Below, one piece after another: positions 42,972 to 51,761 of a stretch of DNA of 64,000 bases. Under the pieces are notes generated by a model, which was not told the origin of the DNA, ran no database searches, and was given only the letters and a program-made list of their open reading frames with translations. Source of the DNA: Flavobacteriaceae bacterium (lineage in GTDB: Bacteria > Bacteroidota > Bacteroidia > Flavobacteriales > Flavobacteriaceae); assembly GCA_013214065.1 (NCBI GenBank), contig JABSPK010000007.1:92759-156758 (forward strand). The letters run 5' to 3'. Numbering within the stretch: the first letter of the stretch is position 1; each line of letters opens with the position of its first letter. The translations under genes and the position numbers were made by a program.

Positions 42972-43487
42972 TTAGAGGTTTTGATCCATCGTCTCGGACT
43001 CCTCTTTATCGGTAAATACCAAACTGAAGACGAAGGCACCGATATCGCGAACTGGATAATACAAGATGGATTCCTTCTTGGTCTGTTCGTTCACCAGGTT
43101 CATCGAAGTGGCAGCGCGTTCAAAGAAAATCAAAAAGGCGCCGAGGATGATAGCGACCTTCAAGGCTCCGAAAATAGCCCCGGCAATCCGATTCAGAAGA
43201 CCGAGCATGGCAAAGTCAGCGATCTTGGTCAAAAACTTACCGGCCAATTGCACGGCCACAACAATGACCACGAAGGTGATAATGAACGAACCGGTCTTGA
43301 TGTAGTGTTCGTTCCAATCGAAACGTTGTGATAGATAATCCGCTGCGATATATGAAAAGTGGATGACCCCGTAGATACCGGCGATCAATGCGACCAAGGA
43401 AGCCAGTTCGAGGAACAGGCCGTTCTTTAGGCCTTTGAACAAACCCCAGAGCAATAAAATCCCCAAGACGATATCGATAAAGCCCAT
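42972..43487 (-). CDS. CvpA family membrane protein
   Basis: A 171-residue protein with four membrane helices, starting MGFIDIVLGILLLWGLFKGLKNGLFLELASLVALIAG (shown in two overlapping family blocks), and FLTKIADFAMLGLLNRIAGAIFGALK. CvpA proteins are linked to biofilm and envelope stress in other bacteria. ATG at 43487 begins the conserved domain; a frame to 43595 overlaps the divergent gene at 43546 and is rejected. The intergenic space to 42704 (267 bp) holds no clear gene. Confidence 0.88.
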   Translation of the reverse strand: MGFIDIVLGILLLWGLFKGLKNGLFLELASLVALIAGIYGVIHFSYIAADYLSQRFDWNEHYIKTGSFIITFVVIVVAVQLAGKFLTKIADFAMLGLLNRIAGAIFGALKVAIILGAFLIFFERAATSMNLVNEQTKKESILYYPVRDIGAFVFSLVFTDKEESETMDQNL

Positions 43488-43545
43488 CGTTGCTTTTTGA
43501 CAAATATAGAACTTTGGTTCGTACCTTTGTTTTTTGAAGATAGTC

Positions 43546-43902
43546 ATGGCGAGAGATGCCCTTTTAAAACAACAATGGGACCGACTGGTGGTCAAACTTT
43601 CCGATCAATTTTCAGATGGTGATCCCTTAGACCTCGATGCGATCATCTATCTCGTCGGCGTCCAAGAACTCGGACAATTCGATAGGAGCTTTAAAAAAGA
43701 CGAAAAGGTCAATTTGATGCATATCGCCATATGCCGACTCTTGGAACCCTATGGGTATTATGAATTCGAATTCTTCGATCCCGACGGATGGCCGCATTAT
43801 AAAGTCAAGGAAGCCCTACCAGCATTAAAGGCCGGTGAACAAGCCGTGCTGATGAAGGAGGCCCTGGTAACCTATTTTCTGGAAAAGGAATTCATATCAT
43901 AA
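43546..43902 (+). CDS. conserved hypothetical protein (118 aa)
   Basis: A 118-residue acidic soluble protein, ATG at 43546 (MARDALLKQQWDRL). No membrane segment or catalytic motif is recognised; it has YGYYEFEFFDPDGWPHYK. It is divergent from cvpA, as commonly seen in flavobacteria, and its stop overlaps the start of the next gene by 1 bp. Function unknown. Confidence 0.75.
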   Translation: MARDALLKQQWDRLVVKLSDQFSDGDPLDLDAIIYLVGVQELGQFDRSFKKDEKVNLMHIAICRLLEPYGYYEFEFFDPDGWPHYKVKEALPALKAGEQAVLMKEALVTYFLEKEFIS

Positions 43903-44210
43903 TGGAAATCAAAAAACCGTATTACGCCGTCATCTTTTCGAACCTGCGCACCGAAGGGGATAATGGCTACCCTGAAATGGCCGATGCCATGGAAAAACTT
44001 GCCCGCACCCAAAAAGGGTTCCTGGGTTTCGAAAGTGCCCGTGACGGATTCGGAATCGCGATCAGTTATTGGGAAAGTCTCGATGACATCGCCAACTGGA
44101 AAGCCAATACTGCCCATTTGAAGGCCCAAGAAAATGGGCGTTCGCAATGGTATTCGTGGTACAAGGTGCGGATATGTAAGGTAGAGCGCGAATATTCTTT
44201 TGAAAAGTAA
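43902..44210 (+). CDS. antibiotic biosynthesis monooxygenase (ABM) domain protein
   Basis: A 102-residue single ABM-domain protein (YYAVIFSNLRTEGDNGYPEMADAMEKL, KGFLGFESARDGFGIAISYWESLDDIANWK, ending WYSWYKVRICKVER). Such proteins act as small dimeric oxygenases on quinones or heme, or have no known reaction. Its ATG shares a base with the previous stop, so it is coupled to that gene. Confidence 0.85.
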   Translation: MEIKKPYYAVIFSNLRTEGDNGYPEMADAMEKLARTQKGFLGFESARDGFGIAISYWESLDDIANWKANTAHLKAQENGRSQWYSWYKVRICKVEREYSFEK

Positions 44211-44275
44211 AAATTCAAGATCCTTGATTAGCATAGTGTAGCATAATTTAAGACCTTTGAAAAAAAATTGCAGCC

Positions 44276-45943
44276 ATGAACGAACCCATTCGATTTTCAA
44301 ATAGCGATCGGCAAGAAACTTTGAAAACATTGCGCTCTGAATCCTTTGACCTAGTGGTCATCGGAGGAGGTATCACCGGAGGTGGTATCGCTTTGGATGC
44401 GGCATCGAGAGGCTTGAAGGTCGCCCTGTTGGAAAAAGGCGATTTTGCCTCTGGTACCAGCAGCAAATCGACCAAGCTGATCCATGGGGGCCTACGCTAT
44501 CTCAAACAATTCGATTTTTGGTTGGTCAAAGAGGTCGGGTCCGAACGGGCCATAGTGCACAAACTGGCACCGCATTTGGTGTTGCCCGAAAAAATGCTGC
44601 TGCCTTTGATAGAAGGCGGATCCTATGGCAAATGGTTGACCTCGATCGGATTGAAGGTTTACGATATCTTGGCACAGGTAGAAGGGGAAGACCAACGAAA
44701 AATGTTGGGTAAGAAAGACGCCTTGAAACTCGAACCTTTGTTGCCCAAGAAGATATTAAACGGAGCCGGGTATTATGCCGAATACCGAACCGATGATGCC
44801 CGATTGACCATTGAGAATATCAAGACGAGTTTGCAATATGGGGCCAAAGCCTTGAATTACGCCCAAGTCACGGATTTCCTTTATGAAGACCAAAAGGTGG
44901 CCGGGGTAACCGTTGTCGACCACCTGACCCATGAATCGTTCGAGATCAAATCGAAATACGTCATTAGTGCAGCAGGGCCTTGGGTCGACGAGCTTCGAAG
45001 TACCAACAATTCGAAAAAAGGCAAACGCCTCCATTTGACCAAAGGTGTGCATCTGGTCTTTCCACACGAAAAACTTCCGGTCAAGCAATCGGTCTATTTC
45101 GATATTCCCGATGGCCGGATGATGTTCGCGATTCCTAGGGGCAAGATCACCTATGTAGGTACGACCGACACCAATTTCAATTTGGATAAAGATCGTGTTC
45201 GTACCGATTTGGCCGATGCCATCTATCTGATTTCAGCGGTCAACAATATGTTCCCTGATATCCAATTGGAAATGGAAGACATCATTTCTTCATGGGCCGG
45301 CTTGCGCCCGCTGATCCACGAAGAAGGCAAATCGGCCTCCGAACTTTCGCGAAAAGACGAGATCTTCACCTCCGATACCGGCTTGATCAGTATCGCCGGG
45401 GGCAAATTGACGGGATACCGAAAAATGGCCGAACGGGTCGTGAACCGGATCACCAAGAAAATGGAAGAAGATCATGGCACTGAAGTCAAAGCATGCAGTA
45501 CCGATGAGATTCCGCTATGTGGTAATGGCTTTAAAAAGTTCAAGCATGTCAAAAAGTACATTGACGAAGTGCACGAGCAGATCAAAGGGGATGGATTCTC
45601 GCCTTACGATGCCTGGTATTTGGTGACCAACTATGGCAAACAGGCCGAACATATATTAAGCAACTACCAAGCATTGAAAAACAAAGACCCACGGGTGCGC
45701 ATGATCCGTGCTGAGTTGAAATTCGGTATGGAGCATGAGATGGTCTCCAGTCCGATGGATTTTCTGGTGCGCCGTACGGGCCGACTGTATTTCGATATCG
45801 ACAGTGTACGCGAACATCTGGCTACGGTCGCAGACGACATCCAAAAATTCTTCGGTTATGGGGCCGAACAGATCGATGCCATGGTCACACAAGTCGAAAT
45901 GGAAGTCGAAGACCACTCCAATTTTTCATTGGAGCGGAACTAA
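44276..45943 (+). CDS. glpD: glycerol-3-phosphate dehydrogenase (FAD, respiratory)
   Basis: A 555-residue FAD enzyme that oxidises glycerol-3-phosphate to DHAP and passes electrons to quinone. FAD-binding N-terminus VVIGGGITGGGIALDAASRG (about residues 26-45), ASGTSSKSTKLIHGGLRYL, and C-terminal GlpD domain. Its stop overlaps that of gpsA on the other strand; together they run the reaction in both directions. No glpK or glpF is nearby. Confidence 0.95.
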   Translation: MNEPIRFSNSDRQETLKTLRSESFDLVVIGGGITGGGIALDAASRGLKVALLEKGDFASGTSSKSTKLIHGGLRYLKQFDFWLVKEVGSERAIVHKLAPHLVLPEKMLLPLIEGGSYGKWLTSIGLKVYDILAQVEGEDQRKMLGKKDALKLEPLLPKKILNGAGYYAEYRTDDARLTIENIKTSLQYGAKALNYAQVTDFLYEDQKVAGVTVVDHLTHESFEIKSKYVISAAGPWVDELRSTNNSKKGKRLHLTKGVHLVFPHEKLPVKQSVYFDIPDGRMMFAIPRGKITYVGTTDTNFNLDKDRVRTDLADAIYLISAVNNMFPDIQLEMEDIISSWAGLRPLIHEEGKSASELSRKDEIFTSDTGLISIAGGKLTGYRKMAERVVNRITKKMEEDHGTEVKACSTDEIPLCGNGFKKFKHVKKYIDEVHEQIKGDGFSPYDAWYLVTNYGKQAEHILSNYQALKNKDPRVRMIRAELKFGMEHEMVSSPMDFLVRRTGRLYFDIDSVREHLATVADDIQKFFGYGAEQIDAMVTQVEMEVEDHSNFSLERN

Positions 45944-46941
45944 TCCAGTTTTTCGGTCAGTTTTTTAAAGGTCTTTTTGGCACTCTTCCCATTGTAGAGG
46001 ATCTCATAAACGGCATCGATAATCGGTGTTTTCGATTTTTTTTCGTGTTTGGCATTCAACAAATGGGCACTTTTCGTGGCATAATAACCTTCGGCGACCA
46101 TGTTCATCTCCATCATGGCACTTTTTACCCGATACCCCTTGCCGATCATCGTTCCGAACATACGGTTTCTGCTAAAAGTCGAGTAGCCGGTAACCAATAG
46201 GTCACCGAGATAGGCCGAGTTGTTGATATTGCGTTTCATTTTATGGACCCTACCAATGAACCGCTTCATTTCACGGATGGCATTGCTCATCAAAACACTC
46301 TGAAAATTATCACCGTAACCCAAACCGTGGGCGATCCCTGCGGCAATGGCGTAAATGTTCTTGAGCATGGCGGCATATTCGGTACCGATGATATCATCCG
46401 AGATTTTCGTCCTGATATAATGACTTTGCAACTGGGCCGATAAAAATTCGGCCTTTTCGGCATCGGCACAGGCTAGGGTCAGATAAGATAGGCGCTCTAG
46501 GGCGACTTCTTCAGCGTGGCACGGACCCGTGACGACGCCGATCTGCCCAAAAGGGACCCCATACTCGGAATGGAAATGCTCGCCGACTATCAAACCCGTT
46601 TCCGGAACGATACCCTTGATCGCCGAGAACACCACTTTATTCGTTAGGGGGAGTTCGAGCTTCTCCAACTCGGCGACTAAAAAAGCGGACGGAATAGCGA
46701 AGATCAAGAAATCGGAATTGGCGATCACCGTATTGATGTCGGTCGTGATACGCAACTTATCGGTCTGTAGCTCGACGGCGCTTAAATAGTTCGGATTGTG
46801 CCCTTCGTTTTCAATATGGGCGACGGCGGTGGCATTACGCATGTACCAGTGTACTTCATTCAAATTTTCTGTAAGCATTTTGATGATCGCCGTGGCCCAA
46901 CTACCACCGCCAAGAACACCGAATCGCCAAGTCATATCCAT
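45940..46941 (-). CDS. gpsA: NAD(P)H-dependent glycerol-3-phosphate dehydrogenase
   Basis: A 333-residue soluble enzyme reducing DHAP to sn-glycerol-3-phosphate for phospholipid synthesis. N-terminal Rossmann motif GVLGGGSWATAI, catalytic Lys in EYAAMLKNIYAIAAGIAHGLG, and VTGPCHAEEV. Start at 46941 or 46935 (both ATG). Convergent with glpD. Confidence 0.95.
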   Translation of the reverse strand: MDMTWRFGVLGGGSWATAIIKMLTENLNEVHWYMRNATAVAHIENEGHNPNYLSAVELQTDKLRITTDINTVIANSDFLIFAIPSAFLVAELEKLELPLTNKVVFSAIKGIVPETGLIVGEHFHSEYGVPFGQIGVVTGPCHAEEVALERLSYLTLACADAEKAEFLSAQLQSHYIRTKISDDIIGTEYAAMLKNIYAIAAGIAHGLGYGDNFQSVLMSNAIREMKRFIGRVHKMKRNINNSAYLGDLLVTGYSTFSRNRMFGTMIGKGYRVKSAMMEMNMVAEGYYATKSAHLLNAKHEKKSKTPIIDAVYEILYNGKSAKKTFKKLTEKLD

Positions 46942-47065
46942 ATTCCATTTTGAGGATCAAATGTAAATAAATCCCCAAAACAGCTGTTAAGTGTTGAAAA
47001 ACAATAAGTTATAATTTTTGGCACAATGCTTGGTTAGTATTTAACGAACCATAAAACCGTGAGAT

Positions 47066-47983
47066 ATGAAATCAAGAAAACTACTTTTAGCAATTTTAGC
47101 CCTAGGGCTATTGACCACCTCCTGCTACACGGAAGTGATCATCGATGATGATTTTATCGTTGAGTCGCCGGTCAATACGGATCAAGTATTGCAATCCTTC
47201 GACCTTTGGTATGTCGACATCAACGCCTCGAGCGCCGACGGTGCCGTTCCGTTTTTGCAACGTGCTTTTACGGTCTCTTTTGATCGTGGGGTGGTTTTGG
47301 CTAACAATAATATCGTAGGGATCGGTAAGACGGGTAAAGGCCTGGGGATCGATGTGGGGTCGTATGCGACCTTGAACGGAGTGGTCGAGATCGATCACGA
47401 CTTTGACGGGTTATGGGCCTTAGAGGTATATGCGGTCAACAATACCACCATAGAGCTTTTCGATCCACGATCGCGAAGCAGTTACATCTTGCGCGGGTAC
47501 CAACGGTCTAATTTTGACTATGACCTTGTCTTTTATGACAATATCGATTACTTCTTGGAAGAATATGAAGCATGGGAAAAAACCTTTACCAGTGAGGTCG
47601 GTGCCGTGAACGAATTCGATAACGAGAACTTTTTGCAATTCGTCGGGGGCAGTGCCACATTTCGATCTTCGGTCGATGCCGTGCTTACACCATTGGTGAA
47701 CGTGCAATGGGACTATCAGGGCTCCTATGAGCTTTTCGATGTGGCAAACGATGCCACCTTGAAAACTTTAACACTGGATTATGACTTTTTGGGCAATGAT
47801 TATTTTGAGCTCTACGTTATCAATGACAGTACGATCGAACTGTACCATGTGGCCAGCGAAACCGTCTATGAGTTTACGGGCCGCGGGTTTATACAGTTCG
47901 CGAAAGCTGAGGTGAATACCGGCAAAATGCGTAAAAAATCAACGCGTAAGACCATGCCGGTGACCCGAAAGCGAAAAATGTAA
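47066..47983 (+). CDS. lipoprotein with internal repeat and basic C-terminal tail
   Basis: A 305-residue protein with a lipoprotein signal (LAILALGLLTTSCYTEV, Cys20). The mature part has two related halves; LEVYAVNNTTIELFDPRSRS in the first matches ELYVINDSTIELYHVASE in the second. The last ~20 residues are strongly basic (KMRKKSTRKTMPVTRKRKM), odd for an envelope lipoprotein. A possible promoter with TTG at 46994 and TATAATTTTTG at 47010-47020 precedes it. No known family was recognised with certainty. Confidence 0.8.
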   Translation: MKSRKLLLAILALGLLTTSCYTEVIIDDDFIVESPVNTDQVLQSFDLWYVDINASSADGAVPFLQRAFTVSFDRGVVLANNNIVGIGKTGKGLGIDVGSYATLNGVVEIDHDFDGLWALEVYAVNNTTIELFDPRSRSSYILRGYQRSNFDYDLVFYDNIDYFLEEYEAWEKTFTSEVGAVNEFDNENFLQFVGGSATFRSSVDAVLTPLVNVQWDYQGSYELFDVANDATLKTLTLDYDFLGNDYFELYVINDSTIELYHVASETVYEFTGRGFIQFAKAEVNTGKMRKKSTRKTMPVTRKRKM

Positions 47984-48038
47984 GGAAAGTAAATAGTCGT
48001 CGACTATTCAAATAAGTTTTTTGGTTGGTTATTTAGTT

Positions 48039-48079
48039 AAGAATCGCCTTGGGCACTTGCGCAAGGCGGTTCTTTTTTT
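48039..48079 (+). terminator. intrinsic terminator after the repeat lipoprotein gene
   Basis: A 13-bp stem (48039-48051 with 48062-48074; one G-T pair) and a T-run. It separates the lipoprotein gene from the convergent AraC gene. Confidence 0.88.
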
Positions 48080-48089
48080 ATCCCCTTCT

Positions 48090-48938
48090 TTAGCTGCGGC
48101 GCCGTTGTCTTTTAAAAGTGGATGGGTTTTCGCCGACCACTTTTTTAAATACCCGATTAAAATAGGACAGGCTTTCGAAACCGCACGAAAAACAGGTCTC
48201 GGCCACATTCTTACCCATCAACAATTGGCGTTGGGCATGACTGACGCGATATTGGTTCAAAAAGGTGGTAAACGTATTGCCCGTCGATTTTTTGAAATAC
48301 CGGCAAAAGGCCTCTTTGCTCAGATGACATAGCTCGGCGATTTCCTGTATTTCGATCTTACGGCCATAGTGTTCATCGATATGGGCGTAGATTTTGCGTA
48401 ACCGTTCTTGTTCTTTTTTGCGGTATCGGTTGACGAAGGGCTCCTCATGCAGGTAAAACCGATCGCTACTTTTTGCCAGCAACTGCAATATGGCCATTGA
48501 TTCCATATAAAAGGAAAACGGGTCTAGGCGGTGCAATGCCATCATGCGTTTGCCGACTTCCGACTTGGTCGCCCCGGTAAACACGATACCTCGCCTCGAA
48601 TCTTCGAACAGCGTCCGTATAGCGGTCAGCTCTTCCGCTTTTTCAAGGACATCAGTGCTGAATGACGGTTTGATATGGAGTACGTCTTTGATATACTCGC
48701 TCTTCACCCCATAATCGAAATTCAAGTGCGGTATGTTCGAACCGATGAAAACAAGATCACTGCCCTCGAACTGACTGATACTATGGCCGACATGGCGTGT
48801 CGCACTGGCACCTTCAATGTAGACCAATTCGAATTCAGGATGGAAATGCCAATAGAACAAATGGTTCAATCGGGGCAAGTGCAACAGTCGGAACGGACTT
48901 TGCGTATTCGGCGCTATGGTCTCTAATTGCACCTTCAT
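48090..48938 (-). CDS. AraC-family transcriptional regulator with cupin sensor domain
   Basis: A 282-residue regulator. The N-terminal cupin domain (YWHFHPEFELVYIEGASATRHVGHS) senses a small ligand, probably a sugar-like compound. The C-terminal AraC helix-turn-helix pair covers about residues 180-280 (EIQEIAELCHLSKEAFCRYFKKSTGNTFTTFL, VAETCFSCGFESLSYFNRVFKK). ATG at 48938 is preferred to a GTG at 48944. It is divergent from the dioxygenase/symporter genes, and direct repeats with 21-bp spacing lie in the shared intergenic region. Confidence 0.92.
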   Translation of the reverse strand: MKVQLETIAPNTQSPFRLLHLPRLNHLFYWHFHPEFELVYIEGASATRHVGHSISQFEGSDLVFIGSNIPHLNFDYGVKSEYIKDVLHIKPSFSTDVLEKAEELTAIRTLFEDSRRGIVFTGATKSEVGKRMMALHRLDPFSFYMESMAILQLLAKSSDRFYLHEEPFVNRYRKKEQERLRKIYAHIDEHYGRKIEIQEIAELCHLSKEAFCRYFKKSTGNTFTTFLNQYRVSHAQRQLLMGKNVAETCFSCGFESLSYFNRVFKKVVGENPSTFKRQRRRS

Positions 48939-48943
48939 AGTCA

Positions 48944-48951
48944 CAAAAATA
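48944..48951 (-). promoter_or_regulatory. candidate -7 promoter element very close to the AraC start
   Basis: Minus strand TATTTTTG, an exact TAnnTTTG match, ends only 5 bp before the AraC ATG (48938). Transcription would then start at or near the ATG, giving a leaderless message. Confidence 0.4.
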
Positions 48952-48981
48952 GCATAAAAAAGAACTAATGATCAGTTAAAT

Positions 48982-49046
48982 ATCAATATAGTTCAAATAA
49001 TCATCAATATGTAGGTGGATTGCCCCCATAAACGACCGTAGTTTTA
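48982..49046 (+). promoter_or_regulatory. candidate AraC operator and promoter for the dioxygenase-symporter operon
   Basis: Direct repeat ATCAATAT at 48982-48989 and 49003-49010, start to start exactly 21 bp. It is followed by TTG at 49020-49022 (-33-like) and TAGTTTTA at 49039-49046, one base off TAnnTTTG, 16 bp apart. The proximal half-site ends 9 bp before the -33 element, a typical activator position. Confidence 0.55.
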
Positions 49047-49074
49047 CACCATTGAAATTTTAAAGTATCAGGTT

Positions 49075-50046
49075 ATGAGCGAAGAAGTAAAATTGGAAAT
49101 GGCCAATAAGGCCCATGAAGAGATCCCGGGAAACCCGTCGACTGCGACCAGCAGTAAGCAAAAATTAAACGATCGTAGTAACGGGAAGCCTTTACGCGTA
49201 TTGACCGAAGAAGAATGGAAGTTTTGGATGCACAATGGCTATGTGGTCATCAAGAACGCGGTGCCTCGGGAACAGGCCCAAGCGACCGCCGACTTCCTGT
49301 GGGAATTCGATGAAAAAGACCCCAACGATCCTGAAACTTGGTACGCCCCTCCAAGGGCCGCCATGCAGATGAAAGAATTGACCGGTACCGGTATGGTCGA
49401 GGTATACAATCACCAACATTTATGGAACAACCGCCAATCGCAACGGGTATACGATGCCTTTGTCGATGTTTGGGGCACTGAAAAGTTATGGGTGACCATC
49501 GATAGGGCGAACTTGAATTTTCCGCAACGCCCCGGTGAGAACAAAAAAGGGTTCATCCATTGGGACTATGACCCAGAGACCCGCCCGCAGAACGTACAAG
49601 GGGTCTTGGCCTTGGCCGATCAGACCGATGAAAATATGGGAGGCTTCCAATGCATCCCTTGGTTGTACCGAAATTATGATACCTGGAAGTTGACCCAACC
49701 CGAAGATCGAGATCATTTTCAACCCGATGTATCCGACTTGCAAGATGAGATCGTCAAGGTCAAGATGGAAGCCGGAGATCTATTGATCTTCAACAGTACG
49801 GAGCCACACGGTATCCGACCGAATAAATCAGGTGACAAAGTGAGGATCGCCCAATACATTTCGATGATGCCCGCAGAAGAAGAGAACGCCGAGTTACGTG
49901 AATGGAGGGTCAATTCTTGGAAAAACCGTGTCGCCCCTGAAGGCTACGCATTTCCTGGGGATCCCAGAAATTGGGAACGCGACCGATACGATACCGCCGA
50001 ACTTTCCGATTTGGGCGAAAAATTGTTAGGACTGAAGAATTGGTAA
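49075..50046 (+). CDS. phytanoyl-CoA dioxygenase (PhyH) family protein
   Basis: A 323-residue Fe(II)/2-oxoglutarate-dependent oxygenase. The iron ligands are the HxD motif in FIHWDYDPETRPQ and a distal His in NSTEPHGIRPN; Arg in DKVRIAQYI probably binds 2-oxoglutarate. It is the first gene of an AraC-linked set with a sodium symporter, an SDR and a Dabb lipoprotein, so it probably hydroxylates the imported compound or an early intermediate. No signal peptide. Substrate unknown. Confidence 0.88.
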   Translation: MSEEVKLEMANKAHEEIPGNPSTATSSKQKLNDRSNGKPLRVLTEEEWKFWMHNGYVVIKNAVPREQAQATADFLWEFDEKDPNDPETWYAPPRAAMQMKELTGTGMVEVYNHQHLWNNRQSQRVYDAFVDVWGTEKLWVTIDRANLNFPQRPGENKKGFIHWDYDPETRPQNVQGVLALADQTDENMGGFQCIPWLYRNYDTWKLTQPEDRDHFQPDVSDLQDEIVKVKMEAGDLLIFNSTEPHGIRPNKSGDKVRIAQYISMMPAEEENAELREWRVNSWKNRVAPEGYAFPGDPRNWERDRYDTAELSDLGEKLLGLKNW

Positions 50047-50077
50047 CTTTAGGGCATAACCAACCGAAAATCAAATC

Positions 50078-51757
50078 ATGTTGACGAATATGAGTTCATG
50101 GGATGTAGGCATTATTTTGGCCTACTTCGCCATTATATTGTGGATTGCCCAATGGGCATCGAAATCAAGGGGTAAATCAGTAGCGGCCGCCGATTATTTT
50201 TTGGCCGGCCGTAGCCAAGGATGGTTGGTAGTCGGGGCATCATTGTTCGCTTCGAACATTGGATCCGAGATCATTCTAGGCGTTTCGGGGGCAGGGGCCA
50301 GGGCCAATATGCCGATGGCGAATTTCGAGATTTTGGCTGCCCTGGTGCTCATCTTGTTGGGCTGGGTCTTTGTGCCGTTCTATTTGCGCACCGGAGTGTA
50401 TACCATGCCCGAATTTCTTGAAAAACGCTATTCGAAAGCTTGTCGAAACTACCTTTCGGTGGTGTCGATCTTGGCCTATGTGATCACCAAGATATCGCTG
50501 ATCATCTTTGCCGGCGCCCTGGTCTTTGAGACCATCGGGGTCCCTTTTTGGACAGGAGCCATCATCACGGTGATCGCCACGGGTTTCTATACGGTTTTAG
50601 GGGGACTCAAGGCCGTAATCTATACCGACATGGTTCAAGCCGCCTTGCTGTTATTGGGGACGATTGCCGTCACCTGGTTCGGCCTACACCAACTCGGCGG
50701 ATGGGAAGGACTGATGACCACCCTCGATGTGGCCTCACAAACCCCCGGAAACCCACCTTCAGAACGGTTCTTCAACCTATGGAGACCCATTTCCGACTCC
50801 GAATACCCTTGGACCGGTATGCTTTTCGGGGCACCCATATTAGGGGTTTGGTATTGGTGTACCGACCAATATATCGTTCAGCGTACCCTTTCGGCCAAAG
50901 ACGTTTCAAACGCTCGTAAAGGAGCGTTGTTCGCCGGTTACCTTAAGTTGTTGCCCGTCTTTATTTTCTTTATACCCGGGGTTATCGCCTATGCCTTGTT
51001 GCAAAAAGGCGAAATCAACTTTGCCCTCGATAATGCCGATCAGGCCTTACCGGCATTGATCACGAATTTCCTTCCTGTCGGGATCAAAGGATTGGCCATA
51101 GCCGGACTTCTCGCAGCCTTGATGAGTTCACTTTCGTCAGCCTTCAATTCGAGTTCGACCTTGTTGACCATAGATTTTTACAAGCAGTACCGCCCGAAAG
51201 CTACCGAAAAACAACTGGTGCGCTTTGGGCAATGGGCCACCATAGTATTGGTTATCGTAAGTCTAGGATGGATCCCGTTCATGCAGGCCCTGATGGGCGG
51301 GGGGATCTTTCATTACCTGCAAAGCGTGCAGGCCTATATTTCACCTCCGATCGCAGCGGTGTTCTTGTTCGGTTTGTTCTACAAATGGATCAATGCCAAA
51401 GGGGCTATTGTGGCCCTTTGGTCTGGGTTTATCATCGGGCTTTTACGTTTGGTGACCGAATTTATGAGCAAGGAAGGCACCATCACGGTTTCGGAGGGGT
51501 CGTTCTTGGCGGCTTTTTTGGAGGTCAACTTCCTTCATTTCGCCCTTTTCCTTTTCATCTTTTGCGCTATCGTCTTGATGCTGGTCAGCAAGACCGGAAC
51601 GCCGAAGAGCGATGCCGAATTGGAATTGGTGACCTTTCAACGCGGCAGTTCGAAAACCACCTTGGGCTTACGCAATGATGCGCTGCTGACCATAGGCTTG
51701 GTGGTGTTGGTATTGGTATTATGGACCCTGTTCAGTCCGTGGGGCATAGCGAATTAA
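50078..51757 (+). CDS. sodium:solute symporter (SSS family)
   Basis: A 559-residue transporter with about 14 membrane helices. SSS signature features: AADYFLAGRSQGWLVVGASLFASNIGSE near residue 40, and GLAIAGLLAALMSSLSSAFNSSSTL near residue 360, containing the Na+-site serines. SGLT-like members move sugars or related solutes. It lies 31 bp after the PhyH gene and 4 bp before the SDR gene, so it is in the same operon and is the likely uptake route of its substrate. Confidence 0.93.
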   Translation: MLTNMSSWDVGIILAYFAIILWIAQWASKSRGKSVAAADYFLAGRSQGWLVVGASLFASNIGSEIILGVSGAGARANMPMANFEILAALVLILLGWVFVPFYLRTGVYTMPEFLEKRYSKACRNYLSVVSILAYVITKISLIIFAGALVFETIGVPFWTGAIITVIATGFYTVLGGLKAVIYTDMVQAALLLLGTIAVTWFGLHQLGGWEGLMTTLDVASQTPGNPPSERFFNLWRPISDSEYPWTGMLFGAPILGVWYWCTDQYIVQRTLSAKDVSNARKGALFAGYLKLLPVFIFFIPGVIAYALLQKGEINFALDNADQALPALITNFLPVGIKGLAIAGLLAALMSSLSSAFNSSSTLLTIDFYKQYRPKATEKQLVRFGQWATIVLVIVSLGWIPFMQALMGGGIFHYLQSVQAYISPPIAAVFLFGLFYKWINAKGAIVALWSGFIIGLLRLVTEFMSKEGTITVSEGSFLAAFLEVNFLHFALFLFIFCAIVLMLVSKTGTPKSDAELELVTFQRGSSKTTLGLRNDALLTIGLVVLVLVLWTLFSPWGIAN

Positions 51758-51761
51758 ACGT

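Noticed and set aside
45943..47066. glpD-gpsA-lipoprotein as one unit
   Set aside because: The genes are on alternating strands, and gpsA and the lipoprotein gene diverge.
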